Shown: positions 1-8,067 of the stretch, piece after piece | Numbering within the stretch: position 1 is the first letter of the stretch | Layout: every line of letters begins with the position of its first letter | Assembly (NCBI GenBank): GCA_021852225.1 | Contig: JAJZOA010000030.1 | Span: 1 to 16,540 of the forward strand | Length of the DNA stretch: 16,540 nt | Reading direction: 5' to 3' | Source of the DNA: Planctomycetota bacterium | GTDB lineage: Bacteria > Planctomycetota > Phycisphaerae > WQYP01 | The notes under the pieces: generated by a model | The model's input: only the letters and a program-made list of their open reading frames with translations | The model's database searches: none | Told to the model about the DNA's origin: nothing | Translations under genes and position numbers: made by a program

Positions 1-2041
1 GGTTTAAACTTACAAGCGACAGAGATTTTACCAGGCTTTTGGCCAGCGGATGCGTGGCCGAATGGGGGTAAATCCACAGTGCCGGGTTGTTATCCATTTT
101 TAGTATCTGGCCGGCGTTTTGCGGAACCCGCGATTGATGCGTATTCGAATATTCCGTGCAATCCAGAATAATCTGGCGAACGTTGGATGCGGCGGTTGTC
201 TGCCGGGCTTCAGCGCGTGCCCGCGCAATCGCAGGTAACGCAATTGCTACGGCCATTGGCGCAACTATTTCCGGATTGACTGACGAAACAGACTGCGGCG
301 TAAACAATTGGCTGCCGGGAAACGCCGATATCGCGCGAGAATGAATTCCGCTGACATCACGCCAACTGACGCTGCCGGACGGCGTGAGAATGTTCTCCAG
401 GTCGTTTAACTTGGGAAAAATGGCGGTCAGCGGTGGATGCAGATGGATGCCTGTAAACAGCGGAATGAGCTTTTCAAGCATTAAAAGTTCAATGTAACCG
501 GCCGGTGCCATGGCCGGATCATCTGAATAACCGATGGATTCCATGCCGGCATCGGCCCCCAGGCGGGACATGACCTTTTTGAACTGCGCTGAATTGGTAA
601 TGCAATCCAGCGCTGGTTTATGTTGGAGCGCCAGTTGAATCGTGCGCGGAAATGGTGAAAAGAAAAATTCATGTCCGGTCACACACCAGGCGGGCATAAT
701 TGTGGGAGTCTGGAGATAATATATAACAGCGGTGCCAACCTGAGTGTGAAGCAGTCGCAGCGCAGGAGCGTTCGGGTGACTTTTTCGATAGGTCGCGTTG
801 GCACCCACCAGAAGCAGCGGCGTAAGCGTTACCAGCGATTGCGCCAGCCGATGGGGATGGCGCAGGCGATTGACCACCATCAGCCCGTTGTTGCCAACCA
901 GAGGCAGATAGGGGGATTGATAAACCAGCCAGTCGGGACCGAAGGTGTTGATAAAATCATGACGAATGTCCAGACCGGTGGTGGCCCGCACCAGCGCCAG
1001 GGCGTGGCTCATTTGACCGCCTCGGCCGGAAAGTTCAACCGCACGAATTACAAAATCCGTGACGGCTTTAATATCCAGCCGGAAAACCGCCAAATTATCG
1101 CATGACTTCGGAACAAGGCGCAGCATCCGCTGCAGATCCGCCTGGGCCTGCGTGGCGATATGCGCATTGGTTTCGCCTAAGTAGAGACTCTGCATGAACT
1201 GCCTTCCCCGCATCCCGGCGGTCATGGCAAAAGTCGTATAATCGTTCACGCCAAGTGATTTTTCCACCGCCTGAACAATCCGTTTTCCGCCTGTGCCTGT
1301 GCTCGGTTCAGCGGCAAGGGCTGCATTAAATAATTGAACAATTGAATGAACATCCATATAAGCCAGAAATGCGGGATGGGTCTGCGTCTGGACCAGCGCA
1401 TTTTGATAGGCCGCTGATGAAATAAATGAGCGCGGCAGCGTAACTGAATTTCCGAGCCCCAGCAGTGACGCCATTTTCGACGTAAGACCGTTGGCAATGT
1501 AAACCAGATTGCCCACATGACCGGCTGCAAGTCGGAGCGCCGGCGGCGGCGGGTTAGAACCACTCTGATTCAACGTGCTGGCAATCTGCTTAAACAACGT
1601 CAGAACCGCAGCCCGGTTCTTTCCGGCGTCCATCAACAGTTCCACATGCAGGCCCAGTGGCGGCTGACTGGCGGCATGGAAAGCCACCTTGAAATGGCTG
1701 ATATAAAGCCCAAAGGGATGCGTAAAGAATAAATTCGAGGTGACGAGTGCCTGGGCAATCTGCCGGGCCGCCTCGGGGTGGGCCGGTTCGATGTCCCGGA
1801 TAACTTCGGGCAGATCGCGGGTAAAAAGCTCGGTTACCCGGCTGTGCTGAAGAAATGTCTGGAATCGCGATTTCTGATAGCTGTTCCAGTGCCGCGGCGC
1901 GCCAGCCCAACCGATATAAATCAGCGGATTCGCCGGAACTCTGCCGGCAAGCGACGCGGCCGTGCTGAACGTCGGCGATGCCAGCAGCAGCATTGCCGGC
2001 AGAACCGGAATGATGCGGCGTATCAGATTTTTGAGCTTCAT
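1..2041 (-). CDS. Large secreted protein of unknown function with pseudopilin-like C-terminal segment (partial, runs off left edge)
   Basis: An uninterrupted minus-strand frame of 680 codons runs from an ATG at 2041 to the window edge, where it is still open. The start is supported by a GGAGG seven bases upstream. Residues 1 to about 28 form a Sec signal peptide: a basic start (MKLKNLIRR), then a hydrophobic stretch ending near STAA. Most of the mature protein (about 30-590) is alpha/beta sequence without a motif I recognise; its general look recalls large exported proteins of Planctomycetes. At about 594-645 it contains AIALPAIARARAEARQ, then SNVRQIILDCTEYSN and RVP, which closely resembles the region after the methylated helix of planctomycete pseudopilins. 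The usual N-terminal position of that module is not respected here. The C-terminus is missing, so a final domain cannot be excluded. Gene reality is near certain; function is unknown. Confidence 0.85.
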   Translation of the reverse strand, partial: MKLKNLIRRIIPVLPAMLLLASPTFSTAASLAGRVPANPLIYIGWAGAPRHWNSYQKSRFQTFLQHSRVTELFTRDLPEVIRDIEPAHPEAARQIAQALVTSNLFFTHPFGLYISHFKVAFHAASQPPLGLHVELLMDAGKNRAAVLTLFKQIASTLNQSGSNPPPPALRLAAGHVGNLVYIANGLTSKMASLLGLGNSVTLPRSFISSAAYQNALVQTQTHPAFLAYMDVHSIVQLFNAALAAEPSTGTGGKRIVQAVEKSLGVNDYTTFAMTAGMRGRQFMQSLYLGETNAHIATQAQADLQRMLRLVPKSCDNLAVFRLDIKAVTDFVIRAVELSGRGGQMSHALALVRATTGLDIRHDFINTFGPDWLVYQSPYLPLVGNNGLMVVNRLRHPHRLAQSLVTLTPLLLVGANATYRKSHPNAPALRLLHTQVGTAVIYYLQTPTIMPAWCVTGHEFFFSPFPRTIQLALQHKPALDCITNSAQFKKVMSRLGADAGMESIGYSDDPAMAPAGYIELLMLEKLIPLFTGIHLHPPLTAIFPKLNDLENILTPSGSVSWRDVSGIHSRAISAFPGSQLFTPQSVSSVNPEIVAPMAVAIALPAIARARAEARQTTAASNVRQIILDCTEYSNTHQSRVPQNAGQILKMDNNPALWIYPHSATHPLAKSLVKSLSLVSLN

Positions 2042-2186
2042 GATAATGCCTCCGAAGTTCAATCCAGAAAGTTGTGGTAGAACGCGGCCGGATATTGGCC
2101 GGTAGTTTACCCGATTTTTGCATCCAAAGGACAGCCCGCCCAGGCGATGGTCAAGGTATCCGGATAAAATGACGCGATCACGATTC

Positions 2187-2666
2187 CTATTTAAGGTCGC
2201 CTTCGTCCAATAGCGTAAAATGCTCTTCTGCCAGCACCATGCTGGCAAGTTCGGTGTTGTCCACGTGAATCACCACGCCCGGCCGTCGATCAGGACGGGA
2301 GATCAGGGCGTACACATAATGTATGTCTATTTCAGCGCTCAGCAGCGCCTGGCATACACTGCCCAGGCCATCGCCATGCGAATTGGCCGATACTTCCACT
2401 GCCACGAGTTCGCAAATTGTGTAGTGGTAATCGCTTTGCGTCAGGATGCGCAGTGCCATGTCCGTGTCATTAAAAATGAATCGCAGAATTGCGCAATCGA
2501 ATCCTTGAATGACTGTCAGGGCCAACGTGCGCACGCCTGAATCATGAAACATGGCCATGAGTCCGGCCAGAGTTCCCACCCTGTTTTCCACAAACACCGA
2601 GACTTGCCGGATACAGGGTGTTTCGCGACCGCGTTTGGTCATAGGTCTTTCGCGCGTTTCAGCCAT
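2187..2666 (-). CDS. Tandem ACT-domain amino-acid-binding protein
   Basis: This 159-residue protein appears to be built of two ACT domains, about residues 20-85 and 90-155. The first starts with QVSVFVENRVGTLAGLMAMF, the classic ACT beginning: a beta strand, the N-R-x-G-x-L loop, then a helix. The second includes a helix after GDGLGSVCQALLSAEIDIHYVYA and a last strand near GVVIHV. There is no catalytic domain, so it is probably a stand-alone ligand sensor, like the ACT proteins of the COG4747 type; amino-acid binding is inferred from the fold. Two starts are possible, ATG at 2666 and ATG at 2642, and neither has a strong ribosome binding site. It is divergent from the cysteine-cluster gene at 2784, and the 117-base gap holds a perfect dyad. 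Confidence is high for the fold and low for the ligand. Confidence 0.82.
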   Translation of the reverse strand: MAETRERPMTKRGRETPCIRQVSVFVENRVGTLAGLMAMFHDSGVRTLALTVIQGFDCAILRFIFNDTDMALRILTQSDYHYTICELVAVEVSANSHGDGLGSVCQALLSAEIDIHYVYALISRPDRRPGVVIHVDNTELASMVLAEEHFTLLDEGDLK

Positions 2667-2713
2667 GGAATTATGGTAACATGAAGTTGAGAATAGTTTA
2701 AGCGCGGCAATTT

Positions 2714-2733
2714 CAGCAATCGCGGAATTGCTG
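2714..2733. promoter_or_regulatory. Perfect dyad in the divergent ACT/YkgJ intergenic region
   Basis: CAGCAAT and ATTGCTG form a perfect 7-base inverted repeat around CGCGGA. A TAAACT sequence, a possible -10 box for the rightward gene, follows immediately at 2734-2739, about 45 bases before the ATG at 2784. The dyad would then sit in the -35/-10 spacer, as an operator might. No good -35 box is visible, so the promoter part is weak. The dyad could also simply form a hairpin in a leftward or rightward transcript. Confidence 0.4.
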
Positions 2734-2783
2734 TAAACTCAAGATGCCGAGGGCCAAAGGGCCGTGAAAAAACAGGACCCACA

Positions 2784-3263
2784 ATGACCAATGATCCGAA
2801 ACGCGCAATTTCTCTGCCGGTCGCCGTCCCAATGGACGATGGACCATGGTATCAGGCGGGGCTGAGATTCGAATGCACCCAGTGCGGCAACTGCTGTTCC
2901 GGCGGCCCCGGATTTGTATGGCTGACCGATGCGGATATTGAACGCATCGCCGCGTTCCTGAACCTTTCCGTGCCGGCTTTCACAAGCCGGTATGTGCGGT
3001 TGATTGGCGATCAATTAAGTTTGACTGAAAAGCCCGGCTATGACTGCATTTTTCTGAACCGCGCCGATGGCAAGTCCATGTGTGGAATTTATCCGGTGCG
3101 GCCGATGCAATGCCGCACATGGCCATTTTGGGACATGAATCTGAAAAGTCCGGATGCCTGGGTTCGGGCCAGCGGGCGATGTCCGGGCATGCGCGACAAA
3201 ACCGGACCCGTCTATCCGCTGGAACATATAGAGGAGTGTCGAAAACATCCGGAATCGCCGTGA
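2784..3263 (+). CDS. YkgJ-family cysteine-cluster protein (putative zinc/iron chelator)
   Basis: The 159-residue protein carries the CxxCxxCC cluster of the YkgJ/UPF0153 family: FECTQCGNCCSGGPG at about 29-43, with Cys31, 34, 37 and 38. Further conserved cysteines follow at 88 (YDCIFL), 100 and 110 (CGIYPVRPMQCRTWPFW) and 133 (RCPG), with an extra one at 152. The C-G-I-Y-x-x-R-P-x-x-C-R-x-(F/W)-P block is the family signature. Family members are thought to bind zinc or an iron-sulfur cluster; the biochemical role is generally unknown. There is no signal peptide, so it is probably cytoplasmic. The ATG at 2784 has only a weak upstream AGGA. It converges on rpiA, with 36 bases between the two stop codons. 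Confidence 0.9.
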   Translation: MTNDPKRAISLPVAVPMDDGPWYQAGLRFECTQCGNCCSGGPGFVWLTDADIERIAAFLNLSVPAFTSRYVRLIGDQLSLTEKPGYDCIFLNRADGKSMCGIYPVRPMQCRTWPFWDMNLKSPDAWVRASGRCPGMRDKTGPVYPLEHIEECRKHPESP

Positions 3264-3299
3264 TTCGTCGGCGCCGCCTCCACCAGCGGGCATGGATGG

Positions 3300-4031
3300 C
3301 TAAACCGGGCTTCCACGAGTCAGGTGCCGCAATTTGTTGTCAGAATCCGCAACCAGAACATCAGTGGCAAAATTAAGAAACAGGCCGGTTTCCACAATTC
3401 CGGGAATGGACCGCAACTGCCGATCCAGTTCCTGTGGTCGGTCAAACCAGGGTGATTCACAGGCAAACCGCGCATGCAGCAGCGGATTCTGATTGTCGGT
3501 CAGGAACAGCGTCCCATCCGGCCGCAGGCGTGGCGTGCAGGTGGCTCCCATGGCCTGGACGGCGCGCGTCACGGTGGGCATGGCGAAGGCAATAATTTCA
3601 AGAAAAACTGGAAATTGCGTTCCCAGCCGCGGCACAATTTTTTCGCGTCCGACCACAATCACCAGACGCCGGGAAATGGAGGCGACCACTTTTTCGCGCA
3701 ACAGATCGCCGCCTCCACCCTTCAGCAGATTCAGATTCGGATCCACCTCATCGGCCCCATCCACAGTAATATCCAGTGCGGTTTGATTGTGCAAACTGAC
3801 AAGTGGAATCCCGCATTCGCGGGCCAGCCGCGCTGTAGATTCACTCGTCGGCACACCCACAATATTCAGATGATCCAGCTTCAGGCGTCGGCCAAGCATT
3901 CGGATAAATGCGTGGGCCGCTCGGCCGCTGCCCAAGCCCACCGCTTGACCAGAGGAAATATAGCCGGCGGCTACAGCGCCAATGTTTTCAAGTTCCCCGG
4001 GTGTCGCGATAGACGAATTTTGATCTGTCAT
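3300..4031 (-). CDS. rpiA: Ribose-5-phosphate isomerase A
   Basis: This 243-residue protein interconverts ribose 5-phosphate and ribulose 5-phosphate in the non-oxidative pentose phosphate pathway and is cytoplasmic. The diagnostic motifs occur in order: GLGSGRAAHAFI (phosphate loop, about 32-43), GVPTSESTARLA (59-70), DITVDGADEVDP (87-98) and LLKGGGGDLLREK (102-114). The residues equivalent to E. coli Asp81, Asp84, Lys94 and Glu103 are present as Asp91, Asp94, Lys104 and Glu113, all shifted by exactly ten. The length is normal for RpiA, with a slight N-terminal extension. The ATG at 4031 has no strong Shine-Dalgarno sequence. The CAT tRNA lies 124 bases upstream on the same strand, so read-through from the tRNA promoter is possible. 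Confidence 0.97.
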   Translation of the reverse strand: MTDQNSSIATPGELENIGAVAAGYISSGQAVGLGSGRAAHAFIRMLGRRLKLDHLNIVGVPTSESTARLARECGIPLVSLHNQTALDITVDGADEVDPNLNLLKGGGGDLLREKVVASISRRLVIVVGREKIVPRLGTQFPVFLEIIAFAMPTVTRAVQAMGATCTPRLRPDGTLFLTDNQNPLLHARFACESPWFDRPQELDRQLRSIPGIVETGLFLNFATDVLVADSDNKLRHLTRGSPV

Positions 4032-4154
4032 GGGTCATCCGTAATCAACGCGCGGACGCGGGGCGATCCCCACGCCGGCTGAATTTTACGCCAATAGCCG
4101 CGGGTTTCCACGACCCGCTGTTTTGGCCGCGTGCCAAACAGCCATTTCCGCCGA

Positions 4155-4227
<73 letters not shown>

Positions 4228-4271
4228 TCGTGACGCATGGGCGGCCAGTCGCCGTCATGCGAATCCATTCT

Positions 4272-4298
4272 TTTATACGCATCGGGTGCAGGATGCAA
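4272..4298 (-). promoter_or_regulatory. Candidate promoter for the CAT tRNA (and possibly rpiA)
   Basis: On the minus strand, TTGCAT (4298-4293) is followed after 15 bases by TATAAA (4277-4272). This gives a leader of about 37-40 bases before the tRNA. The boxes resemble sigma-70 elements, but the 15-base spacer is shorter than the usual 16-18, so the call is tentative. Confidence 0.35.
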
Positions 4299-4478
4299 CT
4301 GTGCCGACATTTAGTCTGTTTTCTTTGGTCTAAATAAAGGCCGCCAGGAAAGAGAAATGTTCCCCCATGCCCGTGACCGGCAACACCGTTATTTTCGGCC
4401 ACCAGCCGGATTCTGCCTGAAAGACCCATGTTTCGCGCGCCAGCCGATGGATGTCATGCCAAGCGTTCACACAAGACA

Positions 4479-4508
4479 ACCGGAAATCAGTGGCGCCGAT
4501 TTTCCGGT
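4479..4508 (-). terminator. Inverted repeat downstream of the barrel gene, possible terminator
   Basis: ACCGGAAATC and GATTTTCCGGT are reverse complements apart from one bulged T, around a 9-base loop, giving about ten pairs. It begins 57 bases beyond the stop of the minus-strand barrel gene. The minus-strand sequence after the stem (TGTCTTGTG) is only moderately T-rich, so Rho-independent termination is plausible but not certain. Confidence 0.4.
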
Positions 4509-4564
4509 GACTGCCATATGGTTTAGGGGGGGATCAACGCGGTCTTCTGCCCGGTGGTGTTTCG

Positions 4565-5530
4565 TTAGAATTTGAATTTGGCATTCAGAGAAACATACGC
4601 GGCATTGGCGATTTGCCCGACCGGATTTTCATTAATGGACTGATAACCCTGACTGAATGCCTGGTTAAACGCGTAGCCACCGCCCAGTTTCAAGGAGAAA
4701 TTCGGACAGGTAATTATCCGCACGCCCGCTTCGACCCGGCACATGTTGAAAAACAGACGCTGGTCGTGGTTGTAATAATCCACATGAAATGACCATGACT
4801 GGCTGGCGAACAGGCCATAAACATGCAGCCATCGCAGCAGGCGGTAATCCACATCAGCATGTCCGTCGTCGGTGGGGAAGTACATCAGTTCCAGATTCAG
4901 GCGGTCAAATGGCCTGTAATCGAGATATTCATAGATTCCAACGCCCCAGGTCAACTTGGTCGTTTCATGCAGAAATTCCACCGTTGGCAGCGGCACATCC
5001 GGCAGCACGGACCGGTTGCCATCGTAATTTATTCCAAATACCAGGCTGTCCTGCGGATTGAACTGGTATTGTGCGGTAATATCCGCCAGGCCATATACCG
5101 CCTGACTTTCGTTATAGGGGCTGTTCCCCGAATAGCCCGCACCCACCACGGCACCCAGGCTCCATGGTCCCGACTGAACGATGGGAATACCCAACGACAT
5201 GGATTGTTCGTTTAACTGCCGCGGCAGCAGGGGACTGTGTGTATTTAACGCCATGTACAATGAATCCCAGGCGATTGTCGGGCTGTATTGGCCTGTATCC
5301 GCGAGGCGTACCCTGCCTGAAGAATCCACAATTCCAATTTGGGCCGGGGAACCATCGTTGCGGATGTGGCTTTGGTTTTCCAGCAGACCCCAGGTGGAGG
5401 ATTCCACGTTAATATTGCTGTCCCAGGGCAGCAGAGCGCTTAAATCAGATGAAAGGGCGTACGCCCTTCCCGTGGTCAGAAGTCCGGCGGCCAGGCCGAT
5501 TCCGGCCATCCAGTTTTTCAGGGAATTCAT
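4565..5530 (-). CDS. Outer-membrane beta-barrel protein, function unknown
   Basis: The 321-residue protein begins with a Sec signal peptide (MNSLKNWMAGIGLAAGLLTT, cleavage likely after AYA at 25). The rest is dominated by alternating polar/hydrophobic strands rich in Tyr, Trp, Phe and Asn, for example SLGAVVGAGYSGN, SLVFGINYDG, SWSFHVDYYN and SLKLGGGYAFN. It ends in NAKFKF, and a C-terminal Phe is the sorting signature of outer-membrane beta-barrels. It resembles barrels of unknown function found in Planctomycetes and Bacteroidetes, perhaps the DUF6268 type; that assignment is from general look only. The ATG at 5530 has AAGGA about eight bases upstream. It lies 115 bases downstream of the GH2 gene in the same direction, so a joint role in glycan uptake is possible but unproven. 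Confidence 0.85.
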   Translation of the reverse strand: MNSLKNWMAGIGLAAGLLTTGRAYALSSDLSALLPWDSNINVESSTWGLLENQSHIRNDGSPAQIGIVDSSGRVRLADTGQYSPTIAWDSLYMALNTHSPLLPRQLNEQSMSLGIPIVQSGPWSLGAVVGAGYSGNSPYNESQAVYGLADITAQYQFNPQDSLVFGINYDGNRSVLPDVPLPTVEFLHETTKLTWGVGIYEYLDYRPFDRLNLELMYFPTDDGHADVDYRLLRWLHVYGLFASQSWSFHVDYYNHDQRLFFNMCRVEAGVRIITCPNFSLKLGGGYAFNQAFSQGYQSINENPVGQIANAAYVSLNAKFKF

Positions 5531-5558
5531 GAATCTGTCCTTGTGATATATCGCCAGT

Positions 5559-5574
5559 TATAAACTCATTTATA
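5559..5574. promoter_or_regulatory. AT-rich perfect dyad upstream of the barrel gene
   Basis: TATAAA and TTTATA form a perfect 6-base inverted repeat around CTCA, 29 bases before the barrel gene's ATG at 5530. The surrounding stretch is the most AT-rich part of this gap. It could hold a -10 box or an operator. No matching -35 box is obvious, so no promoter is claimed. Confidence 0.3.
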
Positions 5575-5616
5575 TGTTAATATTCTCGGTCGCGGCCATT
5601 TCCGGAGTTGCGCCCC

Positions 5617-5638
5617 GGTGCCGGGCTTCGCCGGCGCC
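5617..5638. terminator. GC-rich stem-loop after the GH2 stop codon
   Basis: GGTGCCGG and CCGGCGCC pair around GCTTCG: eight pairs including a G-U on the plus-strand RNA, or one C-A mismatch on the minus-strand RNA. It lies only 8 bases beyond the GH2 stop. No T-run follows on the minus strand, so it may be a processing or stability hairpin rather than a classical terminator. Confidence 0.35.
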
Positions 5639-5645
5639 GTTCGCA

Positions 5646-7883
5646 TCAACGGTAATTGGCGTGCTTCGGCGCATCGGGATCATACACGATCGTGCAGGCG
5701 TCTTGCACTGTTTTATCAGCTTTCCGGCCGATCGCCACCACCGTATTGGCACCGCGGGTCAATTCCGCCCGCGGCCAGACGAACACGCCATTGACACCGG
5801 ATCTTGCCCCCAGCGACTTGCCGTTTAACTTCAATTCCACCGCCTGACAATTCGCGTAAACCTTGAACACTGAATGCGCATCGGGCCGGCAATTGAAACG
5901 TTTGGAAGTAATGTGGACCAATGGCTCGCTGGTCCACTGGGCTTTGTAATAAAAGAATGCGTCCTTGCGCGTTTTACGGTCATGCGTCATAAGACCTTTG
6001 TCATTTATTCCGGGATGATCACCTTCATGGCGACCGGCGGAGGCAAAATCAAACATGACCCACAGAAAGGTCCCCCAAAGCCAGGGGCGCTGCTTCATGG
6101 CGGCCCAGGCATGTTCATGCACAATACATTGCCATTCTTCGGGATGCCAGTACGCCCCCGGATTGGGCTGCACGACATGGTTTTCATGCTGATAAATACT
6201 CGCACCGGCGCCATATTCGCTCATGCCGATACACCGGCCGGGAGATCTGGCCTCCACCACTTTGCGAATGCCATCCAGAATGGAGGGGTACTCTGAAGGT
6301 TTTCCGCCGTACCAGCCCGGATAGCGGTTGAATGCGACAATATCCGTAATATAGCCAAGAGGATTGGAAGGCGATTGATCGTCCGCGGCCGTGGTGGGTC
6401 TGGTGGGGTCCAGTCTTCTGGCCTCGGCATTGAGTTCCGCCACCAGGTGAACGCCCAGTTTGTGGGGGCCACTGTTGCCCAGCTCGTTGTACAGGCTCCA
6501 GAAACAGATGGATGGATGGTTAAAGTTCTGTTTAATGAGTTCCCGGAGTTGACGTTTCTGGTTCTCCGCAAAAATGTCGGTGTGGGCCACACCGTTGACC
6601 AGGCCATCTTCCGCCCAGACGACTATTCCCAGCTTGTCCGCTTCATCATAAGAAGCCTGCGGATGCTGGTAATGAGCCATTCGCACGCATGTGGCACCCA
6701 GTTCCTGTATCAGCCGAATATCTTGGCGCAGGTCGGCGTCCGAAACCGCTCGCCCCTTGTGCGGACGATCCTGATGCAGGCAGACGCCATGAAGCGGATA
6801 CGATTCCCCATTCAGGAAAAATCCTTTGTCCGGGTCAATATGAAAGAACCGCAGGCCCAGCGGCTGAAGCATTCGGTCGGTGCGGCGCTGGCCATCAAAA
6901 ATATCCACGCGCACCTGATGGATATACGGATCCTGCCGCCCGTGCCACAAGTGCGGACTTTTCAATTCCACCCGCTGCACGCAGGTAACGGTTTTGCCAG
7001 CCGGCACATGGGGCGCTGCGGCACCGGTGGCCACGCTGTTGCCCTGAGCATCTAAAACGGTGAATCCAACGCCGGCGGTTTTGTGTGTGTCCGAGGCATT
7101 GCGGACCAGCGTGGTAATTTCCAACTCGGCAATATCGCGGGTGACGCGGACCTGTTTGATATATACGCCCGGGCCGCCGTCATCCAGCGGGCTGATGGAA
7201 AGAGCATCCATCGCCAGCAGCCGCACGTGCCGGTACAGTCCGCCATCCATATTAAAGTCGCCGGTCAGTGGAGCTACCACATTGTTCGGCGAATTATCCA
7301 CACGAATGGCCAGTACATTGCGTCCGGAACGGTTGATGTGGGGAGTCAGATCGATGCAAAAGCCGCCAAAAGCGCCGGTGTGTTCACCAGCCAGCTGCCC
7401 ATTGCAATAAACGCGTGCGAATATGCAGGCCCCCTGCACATAAAGAAAGAACTGCTTGTGTGGAGAACCGGAGTGGGCCTTGGGCAGATCAATCTGGCGC
7501 CGATACCACGCCGGCCCGCGATAGTAAGGCGCTCCGGTCTGACCATCCTGGCCGTTCCAGGTGTGGGGTAAATTCACCGTTGACCAGGACAGGTCATTAA
7601 ATTGCGGATGTTCCGCGCCGGGAAAACCCTGTTTAAGAAATTTCCAGCCTGCGTCCAGATCCACTTCCACTCGCCCCGGTTGTTCGGCATCGGCAACAGG
7701 AGACAGCGGCAGCGCTGTCACGTGGCTGGTCGAGCAGCCGGCGGCCCCGCTTGCCGCCGCCGCCGCCGCGGCCAGCGCGCCAAGCTTCATTAGATCACGT
7801 CGATTTGCCCCGCCCTGCGGCTTAGCCGTTGTGTCCGCATCCGCCAGTTTTGCGAAACTCTCAAAGAATGTGGAACCACTCAT
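5646..7883 (-). CDS. GH2 family glycoside hydrolase, predicted Tat lipoprotein
   Basis: This 745-residue exo-glycosidase has family GH2 architecture: a jelly-roll sugar-binding domain (about 70-225, with NLPHTWN and GLYRHV), an Ig-like sandwich (about 235-345), then the TIM barrel (about 345-640). The barrel shows GFFLNGESYPLHGVCLHQD at 354-372. The predicted acid/base is Glu467 in SLYNELGN and the predicted nucleophile is Glu556 in GMSEYGA. A short Ig-like C-terminal domain (about 655-735) follows. Substrate is undecided between beta-galactoside and beta-glucuronide; GH2 also includes mannosidases. Export is predicted via a twin-arginine motif NRRDLMKLG at 27-35 and a lipobox ending AAGC with Cys50. 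The signal is preceded by an unusual 27-residue extension. The ATG at 7883 has AAGGCGG about six bases upstream, supporting this start. Confidence 0.95.
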   Translation of the reverse strand: MSGSTFFESFAKLADADTTAKPQGGANRRDLMKLGALAAAAAAASGAAGCSTSHVTALPLSPVADAEQPGRVEVDLDAGWKFLKQGFPGAEHPQFNDLSWSTVNLPHTWNGQDGQTGAPYYRGPAWYRRQIDLPKAHSGSPHKQFFLYVQGACIFARVYCNGQLAGEHTGAFGGFCIDLTPHINRSGRNVLAIRVDNSPNNVVAPLTGDFNMDGGLYRHVRLLAMDALSISPLDDGGPGVYIKQVRVTRDIAELEITTLVRNASDTHKTAGVGFTVLDAQGNSVATGAAAPHVPAGKTVTCVQRVELKSPHLWHGRQDPYIHQVRVDIFDGQRRTDRMLQPLGLRFFHIDPDKGFFLNGESYPLHGVCLHQDRPHKGRAVSDADLRQDIRLIQELGATCVRMAHYQHPQASYDEADKLGIVVWAEDGLVNGVAHTDIFAENQKRQLRELIKQNFNHPSICFWSLYNELGNSGPHKLGVHLVAELNAEARRLDPTRPTTAADDQSPSNPLGYITDIVAFNRYPGWYGGKPSEYPSILDGIRKVVEARSPGRCIGMSEYGAGASIYQHENHVVQPNPGAYWHPEEWQCIVHEHAWAAMKQRPWLWGTFLWVMFDFASAGRHEGDHPGINDKGLMTHDRKTRKDAFFYYKAQWTSEPLVHITSKRFNCRPDAHSVFKVYANCQAVELKLNGKSLGARSGVNGVFVWPRAELTRGANTVVAIGRKADKTVQDACTIVYDPDAPKHANYR

Positions 7884-7927
7884 TGCAACCGCCTTTCAAA
7901 TTCCCGCAGCTTTGAATCAGGGTGTTA

Positions 7928-7955
7928 TTTGTACCATGAAATTTCAACAGCACAA
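7928..7955 (-). promoter_or_regulatory. Weak candidate promoter for the GH2 gene
   Basis: On the minus strand TTGTGC (7955-7950) is followed after 16 bases by TACAAA (7933-7928), about 45 bases before the GH2 start. Both boxes match the sigma-70 consensus only partly. The rest of the 184-base gap 7884-8067 shows no gene. Confidence 0.22.
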
Positions 7956-8067
7956 GCGGAATAAAGCGCAAGCGAGCTGATGTCCGGCGGCCAGAACCAG
8001 CACCGTGCAAGCGTTGCTTCGCAAGGCTCGCGTGCGGTTAAAAGCCCGCGGATCGGTCGCAGAGGTG

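Larger units (their letters stand above)
4228..4564. other. Intergenic stretch upstream of the tRNA, no gene recognised
   Basis: No convincing coding frame is visible in these 337 bases on either strand. The left part holds the candidate tRNA promoter (4272-4298) and a bulged hairpin in the presumed tRNA leader: arms at 4234-4239 and 4256-4261 read CGCATG and CATGCG, with an inner GC-rich stem. The right part holds the inverted repeat 4479-4508 downstream of the barrel gene. The remainder shows nothing I can name. Confidence 0.6.

Noticed and set aside
1590..2123. Minus-strand open frame of 177 codons overlapping the large secreted protein
   Set aside because: It is a shadow frame: the real gene starts at 2041 in another frame with a good ribosome binding site and stays open to the window edge.
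3474..4082. Plus-strand open frame of 202 codons opposite rpiA
   Set aside because: It is antisense to rpiA and reads as repetitive Gln/His/Arg sequence without protein character.
6375..7055. Plus-strand open frame of 226 codons opposite the GH2 gene
   Set aside because: It is antisense to a gene with full catalytic motifs and has no domain of its own.
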